The notes under the pieces were generated by a model. That model saw only the letters and a list, made by a program, of their open reading frames with translations. It searched no databases and was not told where the DNA came from. From positions 334,127 to 385,890 of the forward strand of contig NMRA01000436.1 of NCBI GenBank assembly GCA_002633005.1: a stretch of 51,764 bases of DNA, read 5' to 3'. Source of the DNA: Phoronis australis. Lineage: Eukaryota; Phoronida; Phoronidae. A program made the translations under genes and the position numbers. This document shows, in pieces, positions 24,092 to 36,800 of this stretch (positions within the stretch are counted from its first letter, which is position 1; each line of letters opens with the position of its first letter).

Positions 24092-24250
24092 CAGCTGGCG
24101 GATTTAGAGGGCGGTCAATGGGCCATGACCTACCCCCCAAAACTCTACCAGGTTCCATTTGGCAGTTCGGGGGTTCGAATATCTGACGGGCAAAATCCTG
24201 GCTAATACTCTGCCCTGTCCGCTGTCACTAAAATTCCTGGATCCCCCTGC
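24092..24250 (-). mobile_element. hAT-like MITE, copy c (reverse)
   Basis: Reverse complement of the family: CAGCTGGCGGATTTAGAGG at one end, CCTGGATCCCCCTG at the other, and internal TTCCATTTGGCAGTTCGGGG, CAAAATCCTGGCTAATACTC and TGCCCTGTCC blocks that match the 40309 copy in reverse. Confidence 0.75.
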
Positions 24251-24259
24251 ACAAAGAAC

Positions 24260-26140
24260 GTTTTTGATTTGGGCTTCTGTTATCGTTCACCGCATCAGCA
24301 ATCGTTGCACACATTCATGAATTAACTACCAAAATAGAACCACTTACCCGAGCAAAACTGTCGTGACTTATGCGTTTTCTAGGTAGATTTTTATGATATC
24401 TGTGGAACGCTTTAACTTTTATAGTAGAATGACGTTCTCATGCGCGAAAAGATTAGTGAGCATATAGCTCAACCGTGCACCTGAGAGGGAGTGATTATAC
24501 CGTTTAATTCTATTTAAGGACGCCGAGTGGTTCCGTAATTCAGGCAGTAAACACTCTGTGGGAGACAAATCACACACCAAGGGCGGCGCACCATAGGAGT
24601 CTGGGAAGCTATACAGGGCCGTATGAAGCTGACCCCCCAAAAATTTTCAGGTGTCAGGGTTAAACTTTGGAAACCGACATAGGCGTGGGGCCGGGGACAA
24701 TAGAGAAAAGAAAGACTGCGAAATAAGGATAACAGAGAAAATTCTAGAACATTTAACAACAGTGCAAGGTTTATCTTTTGAGGATCCTGGCCAGGACATT
24801 ATTAGGGTCTCCGCTTTTGCAGCACAGGTCGTCTAAACGCTCTTGAAAATGTGCATGTAATCATTCATACTCGTAAATTTATTTTGAAAAATGGAGAAAT
24901 TTGTAAAGTGAAGCTCTTGCAGAGCGTACTAATTTAATGGATTTTTATATTCAATAAGTCAGTTTTGTGAATTTAAAACTATATTTTTCCAGGGGCCCCT
25001 TTCTGGCAAGAGATAACGGAGACAACTTTTGTTTTGTTTTATTGTCGAAACTGTATATCACTTGAGAAAAAATGATAACCTGACAGCTAACAACAATTGC
25101 TGCACATTTCCTGATTTTCGAAAAATGTAGATAATTTTATGTTTAAAAGCCCCACCCTCGAAGGAGGGCATTCATGATATTGAAGTGGCCACTCCTTTTG
25201 TGCTTTTTGACAAATTCTAAAGGGGCCGCACACGGAGAGAGGGCCTAATGCTGGAATCGCTTACCTCCATTGTGCTTCTTTTTATGAAATCGTGCAACCG
25301 GCTTTCATGTTGAAGGCCAGTGCTGTGCCATCTATATGGTTATGGGCGGCGCTTCATAGGGGGCTCAGGAAGGCTATAGCGCCACACCTATTTCAGTCTG
25401 CGCCACCCATGCATACTGTTGTATTACAGCATCGATAAGCACGATTAGTTCGAGCATAAAATCACGGCATTAATAAAACAGATTTATTGGTTGTATTCAT
25501 AATTGACAAAATTGCACTCGAGTTCTTTTTATGGGTTTTGATTATGTGATATATGCAATGTGAGGTCGTCACACTTCGGGCATGTGTCTACTAAAACAGG
25601 AACATATAAGGCAGCTCACATTTGCTCATCACTGTGGATCGAATTTTCTAGTTCAAAGAAGGTCTGTGACCAAATGTTGTTGATAAAGATTCTGGCGAGG
25701 CGTGGGTGAGTTACATGTAGGCTGGAGCTTTTGTGTTTTCACGTCGACCAACGACGGTCAGGAAGACCTGCCTGGGACACACTAGAATAACTGTACCGTA
25801 GCTGGTCAGTCGATCAGTCGAGTACGTGTGCATTGGCATCAGTAGTTAATAAAAAGACACGCACACGTAACTTTGCTTTTGTCACATGACTCCAGTATAG
25901 GTGCATCTCAGTGGTGCCACGAGGTTAACGGCTCGCCGATTGGTCTCGTTTCCCGGCCATCCGCAGAAGACACGGTTTCACGGCGTCGCCGGGTATAAGT
26001 TAAGTGGGTGTCCCGACTGAGCTTTTTGTTACCCTGGCGTGCGTTGAAAAATTCAAGAACTTCGCGAAAACGCAAGATCACGCTACTTAGTAGACTCCGT
26101 GAGATATGCAGTTTATTACAAGCCAAGTATCTGGTCATAC
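24260..26140. other. Non-coding DNA, nothing recognised
   Basis: No gene or clear repeat recognised; short open frames only. Confidence 0.4.
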
Positions 26141-26150
26141 TTGGCAGTTC

Positions 26151-26300
26151 CCATGGGCGGATCCGGGATTTTGAGTTGGGGGGCAGGGCAGAGTGCTAGC
26201 CAGGATTTTGTCTGTCAGACATTGGCACTCCCGAACTGCCCAATGGAATCTTGGAGAATTGGGATTGGCCCCCTTGGCCCCCCTCAAAATCCGCCACTGG
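26151..26300 (+). mobile_element. hAT-like MITE, copy d
   Basis: Begins CATGGGCGGATCCGGGATTTT, has GGGGGGCAGGGCAGAGTGCT and AATGGAATCTTGGAGAATT, and ends AAAATCCGCCACTGG, an imperfect inverted match to its start. This accounts for the open frames at 26099-26573. Confidence 0.75.
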
Positions 26301-26907
26301 TTCCCGGCACTGCCGCGGTGCTCAGCGGGCCGGCGCATAGGACCTACGGAATTCAAGAATTCACGCCCCTTCGTATCGGATTTTCTTGTCTCCCTACCAA
26401 TTACTCAACACTCAATCGTTAAGTGTTCAGTGTCGAGGATAAAGGTTTACCAATATCCCCTCTTCACAAATTTTCGCGCCCACGACGCGGTTCGGCATCA
26501 ACGTATGATGCGTAAAGTCCACGTTGGAGGGCGCTACGCAATGATCAAAGCCAAAGGCCTACAACATATATAGGTCAATAATAAATGACCCAAATGCACT
26601 TGTAATGTTTGTCTGCTCGGTCAGTCAATGCCTTGTGTGTTTTCGATTGCTGAGCAGTTACCGTCGTGGTGACCGCCCCGGCGTGTCGACTACCTGAAAG
26701 CGATGATGGGTGCACGTTGATACTCTATAGTAGACCTGTACCATTGCGTGACAGCTGGCGTGTGGGCATGGTTTAACACGGCAACTGAAACATCGAGTTA
26801 TCAGGTTAGCAGGTGCTATGCAGCGTGAGGCAATCTATAAGTTTACAAACAGAAGGCTAAACCTAAGCTGGGTAGACTTCATAGCTGTCTTGCGGCGATT
26901 AAAAAAA

Positions 26908-26990
26908 TCTAACCAAGATCACGCACTGCCCACGCATTGAAAATACACGGTGATATTTCACAAAATATCAGAAAATTATGCTTCTCTCAA
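26908..26990. repeat. Dispersed repeat pair, copy 1
   Basis: AAAATACACGGTGATATTTC followed by an ATTATGCTTCTCTCAATAGC block. The same order of blocks recurs at 28808-28920 in the same orientation, about 1.9 kb away. Confidence 0.45.
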
Positions 26991-26999
26991 TAGCAAGGT

Positions 27000-27790
27000 A
27001 TTTCTGCATAATTTCTCAGTGGCGTTGTTGAACTCGACCGACCCTGACCTCTGATAAATTATTTACCACGCACTGACGTGATATATGCCATCAGTTCAGT
27101 CTGGAAACTGGCGGGTTCAATACAGTTCGTCAGCTGTGCAGTGTCCTGATGTCGATCGAGACTGGCTCATATTTAGCTGACACATAGCTGAGACGGCGGA
27201 TTTCAAAAGTTATTTTATTTTGCTGCGTGAGGGGTCACTTCAAGCTAGCTTGGCCTTGATATTCAGTGAACCCTGGGCCGTGTTAGGACGAGTCCATGGA
27301 CTATCGGTCGGCCACAGTAATATTGACCGTAGTAGTGACTGACGTTTGTACAATATTCCAGCACATGGACTGAACTTCCCTCCAATGTCAGGGCCTGTGA
27401 TTTTTGGATCCAGACTAATGTCTAATCTTACCGTATTAGCTAGTATTCAGTAGTCCTTGTTTTTTGTTTTAATTTTAAATTTATTTTTGTTACTTGTGTA
27501 TTTATTTGTCGGCTGTACTTGCCTGTGGCTAATGTTTTCTCTTATTTTACTTAAACCGACTATAAATATAGACTTGACTTGATTACATAATAACATAACA
27601 TACAAGTTGACACCGTCAGGTCAATGTTGTGTAAAGAGATACAGATAGGTTCACCTTGCGTGCGTGTCAAACATGCGACCTAGTAGACGTGGCGCTGCGT
27701 TTGATTAGTCAGTACGTTTTCGCCTGACCCACATCCATGTTTTACTATTCTACAGAGTCAGATAGGCCACGATCCGAAACTTGCGACACT
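27000..27790. other. Non-coding DNA upstream of the aquaporin
   Basis: No gene recognised. It may contain the aquaporin promoter, but I see no clear TATA box at a convincing distance; the sequence around 27470-27500 is AT-rich. Confidence 0.35.
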
Positions 27791-27795
27791 CAACA

Positions 27796-27816
27796 ATGAC
27801 AGAAGCTGTCAAAAAG
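27796..27816 (+). CDS. AQP11: Likely first exon of the aquaporin
   Basis: CAACAATG starts a 7-codon frame reading MTEAVKK, ending at donor AAG|GTAAGG in phase 0. The next certain exon begins in phase 0 with EEVPHLVF, so the join is in frame and gives a normal-length cytosolic N-terminus. No better start lies near the 32973 exon, whose upstream frame has no ATG. The 5.2-kb intron makes this a prediction. Confidence 0.45.
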
Positions 27817-30800
27817 GTAAGGTGTTGTTATGTACATGTATACAACAATTAAAAGGTTGCTCTATTAATCTTGCAAGCCTATTGTGGGACTGCGCGGCCT
27901 ATGTTCAATGATGTCAGTGAATGAAAAGTGGTCAAATTTGTGCAGTGACTTTAGTTATCGTAGTGGATTAATTTAGCGGCGCTGCTGGTCGATACCCGAT
28001 TTAACGTATGTAAAAATAATTCCAAATGGAGGTAACAACAGAAGGGGTAAATGCCCCGCTGCTCAGTACTGGGCGCAAGAACTAAAGCGGCCAACAATGA
28101 TGAGATGACTGAACATGTCTAAGTGAAAGTTCGTACGTAAAAACAATTGTGCCATTGTGGGTAATTAACAGTGTCATTTTGTTGGGTGCGACGATTTGAT
28201 TACAGCTGTACTTGGTTTGATACTCTCCTAGCACAATGTCTGGTCAGTTGTTCACTCCCTTGTGATGGTCTGGTGAAACAATAGAAAGCCAGACCATTTG
28301 GTCAGATTTTTTTACAAAGCTATGATATGCATAAATATTCACCATCTCGATCAAACTGTCTCCTCTCATTCTTTGCGCTAATTTTCTCGAAACTTTCTGA
28401 GGTGCGAAAATCGATGCACAGTTGCTCTGTAATCGAAACAAAAGTGATCTGGTTTTAGCCGGGGAGTGACGTGTGAGCGGATATACATGTATGGCGGTGG
28501 CAAGTTTTATCCCCACGATTATCATCTTGATGTAGCTCAAGTTAGGCCAATCGATGATATCAGAGATTTGCAACAGACTCATATGATAACGAAGTCTGGG
28601 TTCGATATTGAGATTTGATTTGTTATGGCGACATCCGACTCCGCAAACCAACTAGGTTTCCCGTTCCGTAGACGCAATACACTCGCGAAACGCGAGATCA
28701 CCCAAGTCTTCGCAAGATTTCGCCATGCATTACAAGAGAAACTCGTGATCTCTAACGCCCTCGAAATGCAGTTCAGTGTGGAGTTTAATAGATGTATCTC
28801 CGCCAGAAAAATCTAGCTAAATCAGTCACGTGGCCGTCGTTTAAAATACACGGCAATATCTCGGCGCGTACTGAATTTCGCGGAATCATGCCTTTCTAGC
28901 GAGGTCCTATAGTTTTTTGAACTCTACCCAGATCATCAAATGTCAAGTTTGTTTGTTAGCCAGGATAAACTGTCCTTACCTAGTGAGCAAATCTAACGTA
29001 AGAACCTATGTTTTCTCAGCTTGCATTTTTGAAAGCCATACTGATTGGAGACACTAAGAAGTTCTGGTTCGGTTGTAAAAGTTACTTAAGGCATACACGT
29101 ATGCGTTTGAAATCGGATATTCTGTAGTGCGATGGGCCTGACCTATTTGCCCTGCGCACGTCCGACCTACTAATTCAGTTATCGGGGACCACACATATAT
29201 TGTTTATAAGCTCGTGATCACCAAGTTTGAGAAGTAATTTTGACTTTGAACATGAACTTCTAAAACACGGAAACTGTAATTAACTTTTGTGTTTCAATTA
29301 TTTGTATCCACTGTCAGTACACAGGGAACCCTTTCTCAAATTTTTATATTTTCAGTATAACGACGGAGATGTCAGCCAACAAATTTAAATCGTCACCAGT
29401 TTTTACGGATTTTGGATGGTCGATACCTCAGGTGTTCGGAGCAAAATAGCATTCCCGGTTCTCTTTTACCAATGGGGCATAACATAAAGTAAATTTTCAG
29501 GCTAATTGACCTACTCCTTACTAATAAATTTATGCTCAAAGCTGTTAGAAGTGCCAAACATCAAAAGGTCTGAAAATGGCTGATAATGACTTCTCTTGTA
29601 CTTAAAATCCACTGAAGTCTTCCCAAGAAACTCGCACATTTGACGCCTAAATAATGCATTTTTAAAATGTAGAGTAGGCCTAGCAATGGAAATTATAGAC
29701 AATACGGAATGTCAATATTGAATTTTGGGGGAAATGTCATCAAAAGTTAGTAATTACAATTGTAGCCACTGGATCAATGGTAACACGTTTGGGACAAATT
29801 AACTGACACTGATGTTTTGGTGAGTCAACCGAAACTTGTGGGAAAGACCTTCTATTCACTTCGAATCACAGAATAGCGGATTTGCAGCGACGCCATAATG
29901 AAATTAGGTTAAAATGGTGCATTTGGGGTGCTCTGGTCAGGATTCCGAAAGCGGCCATAGTAACAAGCGTAATACGCGGTATGAGCGCGAAGAAAACTTA
30001 CGGCGGATACACTTGTTGTGTTCCTGGCTGCTTCAAAAAAACAAGAGATAAAAAATCTGAGCTTTTATGTGTTCCCTGCAAACCAAGAACTTCGTGAAAA
30101 ATGGATAAACAAGATTAAGAGAGCTGGGAGTAAGGGGAGATTTAGCGCATTCAAACCAACGCGGGGCCATCTAGTAGGCAACACGTAAGGGCTACAATAC
30201 TTCCATTCGCTTTCTGTACTCAGTTCGTTACTTCAGTGTATTTTAAACGGGCCGTGACCGGATTTGGGTTACCGATTTCGAGTTTTCACCTCGTCAAAAA
30301 TACATTCTACACTTAAAGCTATCATTTAAAAAACGCTTACTTTCACCATTGGTCCTTTCTACTTCTACATTGTATACATGTCTTTGATGAAGCTTAGTTG
30401 TGAGAATTAAGTTGACTTTGACGAAGAATTACAACTCCACTTTTTTGGTTGCCGTTAATTTTATCACCGCGTGCGCAGTAACCACAAAGCATGTCAACTG
30501 AATCACGTGAGTTAGGCAAAGATTAGCGCGAGACTGAGCGAAACGCGTGACCATTGCGCGTGACGCTAGCGCGTGACGCTAGCGCGTGACGCTAGCGCGT
30601 GACGCTACCGCGTGACGCTACCGCGTGACGCTACCGCGTGACGCTACCGCGTGACGCTACCGCGTGACGCTACCGCGTGACGCTACCGCGTGACGCTACC
30701 GCGTGACGCTACCGCGTGACGCTACCGCGTGACGCTACCGCGCGACACTTGTAAAATACCATTAGAAGGTATTGGATGAAACTTGTAAGATGTGTGTCCC

Positions 30801-33800
30801 TTGGACTTTTTATTCGTCAACATGCGTAATTTCACGTAACTTCCTCAAAATGGCACCCGGTAACTGTGAGAAACTCGAGCAAACCGCGACAGATTTTCAT
30901 CGATTTGTTCAAGTTTTGCTAACTAAATTGTATCCAGAGTCGTGGTATGTGTTAATTATAACTTTGTGTTCCTAGATATATGGTTCATTTGATTTTATTT
31001 GCTGTATTTTGAAATGAGCAACTTTTTGTGAGGATGTATTATCACCCCTGAATGCCAGCGGCATCCAGTGCGATGTAATTGCCTAGGGGCCATCGTGTGT
31101 GCAGCGAACATTACCTGGTGGAAATAAGACGTATGAGAATAACATTCCGACGGAGTTTTCTCTTAAAATTAACGTCTCTAGCATATCCACGTCGAAAGCT
31201 AGAAAAGTTAAGCAACCCAAGAACTCTCAACTTGTCTGAAACCGGAGGAGATTTCGAAATCAACGCCGATAGCCCCAATACTGAACATGACGACAGTCGT
31301 GCCCTCGGTCACTGATCATAGCTACGCTGTGTTTACAAACGAGAGAGAGGACTTGCTTGGTATTGTAAAGCAAAAAAATGAAACATGGTTTTTAGTTTGA
31401 AAATCACTCCAAATGCACATACTATCCAGCCTGACCACAAGCTATCCCATGAGCCTTCGCGCAGGAAGTAACTCGCATATGCGCAATGCGTAGTTCGTTT
31501 GCGCTGCAAATACCCTGTTACTCTGGTTTCAATGAGATTTTATGAATAACAGTGAAATGCTTTCATCTCACAGACGAAGTAACTATTGTGCATAAGCTAG
31601 TGACTCCAAACTACCAATATCCAATTGTAGCCGGTGTGTTCCAAAGGGCCTGTGAAGTTGCTCTAATTGTCCAAACACAACAGGACATGTCTCATTGCTC
31701 ATGTTTTCCAAGATGTCCATACGGCCACAAGATAAAATTTCTATATGCCTGCTGTCTGTTAGACACATTCTGATCGTCACTGGTATCAGTGCCATCATAC
31801 CATTTCGTTGCAGTTTGTCGATAGCAAGTACAACTTCATCCAGGCAAAAGATTTGGAAATCCTGAAAATATTGATAAAATATATTTTCATGAGGTTTTAT
31901 CACTATTTCAAATTTGACAAGGAGCTGAATAATTACATTTGTCGCTTGTTAATGATTTATAAGCAACAACTGGTTTTTTTTTTTAAAATTCAAGTAACTA
32001 CTCAATTTCCGTGATCGAAAGGCATGCGGGCAATTTGGCATGTGCCTGAAATCCGGGCATTGTTTGTGCATAGGTACACCACCTCGTGCATCTAACAACC
32101 GAAGTGTCGTTCATTGTTTCTGGTGAAAGCATATCTGTTACACCCAAGTCCAAAATTTAAGATCTGTTCGAAGTAGTGAACCTTCGGAATAGTGAACCAT
32201 CAGAGTAGTGAACCTCTGGAATAGTGGGCTGTTCCCATTTCCAGCGATGCAAGCAAGTTAACTAACATGCAAAGAACAAGATCTAAATATCCAAGTCATT
32301 CTCCGATTAAATATTTCCGTCCGAGTATGAGGATCACTCATCTAAGCACGCCCTGTTTGAAATTTTGGCAGGGGGTAACGCTGGAACGTTTTCTTTCTGG
32401 ACTGCATTACATCCGAATTTGGGTCCCTCTTTTTGCAAGCAACCGTCACGGCATCCCCGTTTCTGTTATTACGAATTCTTTCTGATCTTGGGAACATAGA
32501 CTTGAGAGTCGTTGTTGTATATTTAGACCCCCCCTCCAGTTAAGCTTCGTCAAGGGCCTTACCGAAAACTCTACAGTGTCGACGCTTGCAAAATACAAGT
32601 ATCAGCCTTACTGTATGTTCGAAGCACACCCGCGTAATGTTGGCTACGCCTTAGGCATGATAAAAATGTGGCGACACGTTGCTTTGGAGAAGCTAACGTG
32701 CCTGTGGAAAAATTTCACGTTTTTAACACCAGACAGCGCTCAAAACAGGCGAACATGCTTTATGACGATTTGCTCTTGTGAAATGTCGGAAGGCTTACTT
32801 TCCCTTTTGAAATGTATATACATGTATTTGTAGATTCACGTAGATGTATGTACCATGGTAATTTGATATCGTCAAATAAACTTAAAACTCGATATTCTAA
32901 TGATTGTTTGATTTTATTTATTAAGTGCCATAACAGTTTGCACGATGTGCCCTAAACTTGTTTTCATTTCAGGAGGAGGTTCCGCACTTGGTATTTGCCG
33001 TCACTCTGGCATATTTTGGTGTTACGTTCCTTCTAACGCGAATGGCCAGAAGTGTGTTGGTCCAATGGACTAGCAAGGAAGTACACCCGTTTGCAAACGA
33101 TATTTTGTCGACGTTTCAAGTTATCGCCTGCTCACTTGAAAACAGATCCACAAAACAAACTTACGGTGACCTTGCTTTCACTTTTCAACTTTTCGTGGTA
33201 GGCATGTTACATTCGTTCACTTTAACTGGTTGTGGAAACCCGTGCGGTAACATGGTGCGGATGTTAACAAGAAAGGACAGTTTGGCCGTTGGATGTCTTA
33301 AAATGGCGCTACAGCTTCTAGGAGGAGTTATGGCTTGGTTCTACGCTAAACGGATCTGGAGCCTTGGCTTATCTGAGCTTCATGCGCAACGTTATGTCGA
33401 AAAAGAATGCCTGACAGACTTAAATACAGACGTTGGATCAGGGTGTTTGCTAGAGTTTGGAGCCGCTCTTTGTCTGTTGGTAATATCACGTGATGGCAGG
33501 TTACCACTTGTTGTTCAAATGGCCTTGGACTCCCTTATAACTGTGTCAGGTAAAACTGCACTTGCTTCAGATATAACAGTAAAAATACAGCTTCCACTCA
33601 GTCTTGAAGTGGTTAGCTTTTGATTAATTGTCTTTTAGGCTAATTGTGAAATAAGATGGTCGCGTGTTTTATTACAATAACCATGATTGTGAAAAAACAA
33701 GCACCACTGACATTGCCGTACAGTAATGCCCCGACGGCATGAATACACATCACTACTTCGTTGGTTAACTGCGAATTTTCACTATCACGAAACTATTTAA

Positions 33801-36800
33801 AATGTCGGACTCTGGTGTAATGTATGTGTTTCTGTACGCAGAAACGCACATTCTTCGGTTAGTAGATGCATCGATGTACCTGCCGAATACAACTCCCGGG
33901 TACTCATCACCAGAAATTCGTGAACTAGGCCATCCGCGAGGTGGCGATCGTCGTGTGAGTGTTTATTATTAACTATTTTATAGTTGCAATGGTCTGAAAT
34001 GTGTTTTAATATAGCCTGATTACGTCTTCTACACTTTCCCACTCAACGAATTCATTTCTGCACGTATGTACTATTAAACTTGCAACAAAAGCACTGAGCT
34101 GTCTGACCTCAGTCCTCAGGCTTAAAATAAGTAGTCAGTGTCTTTAGGTCAGCATAATGGCATTATGCTGTAAAACAAATTAATTTCCATTCAGACTAAC
34201 AAAATGCCGATGTGGTTGATTTATTCTATAAATCTGGAGATTCTGCTGCTGATACGTTGCTTTTATTTTTAGGTTGGCTGGACCTTTTGCTTACATAATT
34301 CGCCAGAGAGACTGCAGTTGGGAACCAGAGTGCCTTTAACACCAGACTTTGTACTTCTGTACACCACGCTATTGCTCCCTCTCAAAATCAAGAGGCGGTC
34401 AAAAAGAGCACTTTTTGCAGTATTGTACTGACCATTGGTAGATGATTCCAATCTTAGTTAGGGTAAAGTTGGTATTATCCCAACACTATATTCATTGCAT
34501 GCAGGGCTCGACATAATTAAGTGTGTACATGCTCGAAAATACGATTTAAAAAGTTAAGTATTAATGGGAACTTGACCTCACCCGTACAATCTAACATGTA
34601 CGGAGCGAAAGTTCAGCATTTTTTTAGGTCGTCACCTTTTGTGAGTCCAAATCCGGGAACACGAGTGCAGAATTTGCGGTCACTCGTATTTTGGAGCAGG
34701 CATTTTCGCCCGTGTCGAGGGCTGGCATGAATATGTTTGTTTTATTTTTTTATTTTTGAAGTGCATCAGATGTCATCTATGACACCGTGCAAAAGTTAAA
34801 GTTGCCAGTGCTGATATATTTTACTCTAGATTTTATTTTTTTACTTGATCTCATGATTATTTTCACATGTGTTGAAATTCAGTAATTCCTCGTGGTAGAA
34901 ATTTTTAACATTTGTATTTTTTGTATTCATTTATGATGTTCATTTCGTGTAAGTGATGTTGCTGTTTTCACAACAATCTCTTATTGCATGCAAACATGTC
35001 ATATGAATTGGCTAAATCTTCCATTCTGGTCAGTTACTATTTAAATCTGAACACTGCTATTTAAAGCAGCATTGGTGGTATTTTGTATGCTTAGCGTTAT
35101 AAAAAATAAAGTTTTGAACAAAAATTACTCATTGTTTCTGGCTATTATATGAACTCCTGTTTCTGTTTCTGGAAATTCCATTCCATATTATTTACTTGTA
35201 CATTTACCGGCGCAATCTGTTTTGAAACCAAACTTTCCACTGCATAAGTGGATTTAGGCTTCCCTTTCGCACACGATAAAAATGGCATTGACATGTAGTT
35301 TTCAGTTCCTGAAATCCTTAGCCATTTCTGATACCTACTACTGATTCAGGAATGATAAAATTTTGTTCCATATTATTTATCTGTACACTCACCAGCACAG
35401 TCTGTTTTGAAACCAAACGCAGGGGCGGATCCAGGTTTTTTTTAAAAAAGGGGGCCAAGTCAACAATTCGAAAATTTACATAACTAAAAGCAAGGGAAAA
35501 AGGGATCCGAAATCCTTTGACTCCCCTGGATCCGCCTATCAAACCGTGACGGTACGCTGCATAGATGGATATAGGGGGGTCCGAGGGGGCCCAGGGCTTT
35601 CTCATTCTGCACACGATAAAAAATAGCGCCGACCTTTCGTTTTCAGGGATCTCACGAGGGTTTGTCCTACAAAAATTGACGTCACGCCCCTCGCAAGTCT
35701 ATTATGAAGGTTTATCCTTCAGAAATTGAGGTCGGGGCCCCCATCATCTTAATTCCATGGATCCGTCTATGGGTATGAGTTCTTTTTTAATAAATGTGAT
35801 ACCTTCAACACAGCATAAATTAAAGACAGCAATATAATGTTAAAAAGAACTAGTACAACCTTAACCTAGCTGCGTCTCATGAAGTGCTCTGTGCAATAAT
35901 TTCAGAATTCATTTTTTTAGCAAAATACATGACCGACTACTTCTTGTTGCACTCTGGGAATTAACATAATAATTCCGGGCTAAATATTCCTCATTAGAGC
36001 TTGCAAATCGTACTACAGACCACGAAACTTTAAGTGACTGCTTTTTACATTTCTGGCCGTGAACCCGTTTTCAACACCCTGTTGGACACCGTTTTTTTTC
36101 AGAAAATTCGTTCGGAAACAGCATTTATGATATCTAGGTCACACTGTTCGTGACCTCCGCTATCGGCAAACAAGGGAACTGAATTATGCTCTCCACAGAT
36201 TTGATTTGAAAATGGGTTTGGGCTCAAATATTGCCTTCCGGACGATTGGCTGTGACCATCAACATGGGCAAACTTCAAACTTCAATGGACACAGTATGTT
36301 TTTCTCGCTAGCTATCGGCAAATTGCAGAGTTGTCTCTCCTAAATCAAAATTCCTCGGAAAACCCCTTCTTGTGTGTATTTCTGTGGGGGAATAGTTAGC
36401 TGCTGGCTGCGCATGCGCACTGCCTATGTCAGATATTTCTGGTACACTTTGTTTGGGTTTCCTGTGGGCGTCCGTCTTTTGGCGTCCGCTGCTTATCTCC
36501 TAAAACCCTTACCAGGTCTTGTTGAAATTTGCTAGTTGTGCTCCTATGAAGCTGACGCAACATGACAAGTTTCGGACGTATCCGACTACCGCTGTGCCCC
36601 CTAGTGGTAATTTTAGCTTTGCACGTTTACCTCCGTATCTTCACAGTTCCTCGATGAATTTTCACGAAATTTGGTGTATAATTTTATTTTATTAATTATG
36701 ATGCCACTCTCTTTAAGGGTGGATTTGGCGTATTTTACGCCACCTTGCGTCTAGTTTTGTTATTTCTATGTCCTTTTTCTGGCGTCCGCCCTCTATCTGC

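Noticed and set aside
26099-26573. Coding frames of 107-126 codons
   Set aside because: They run through the MITE at 26151-26300.
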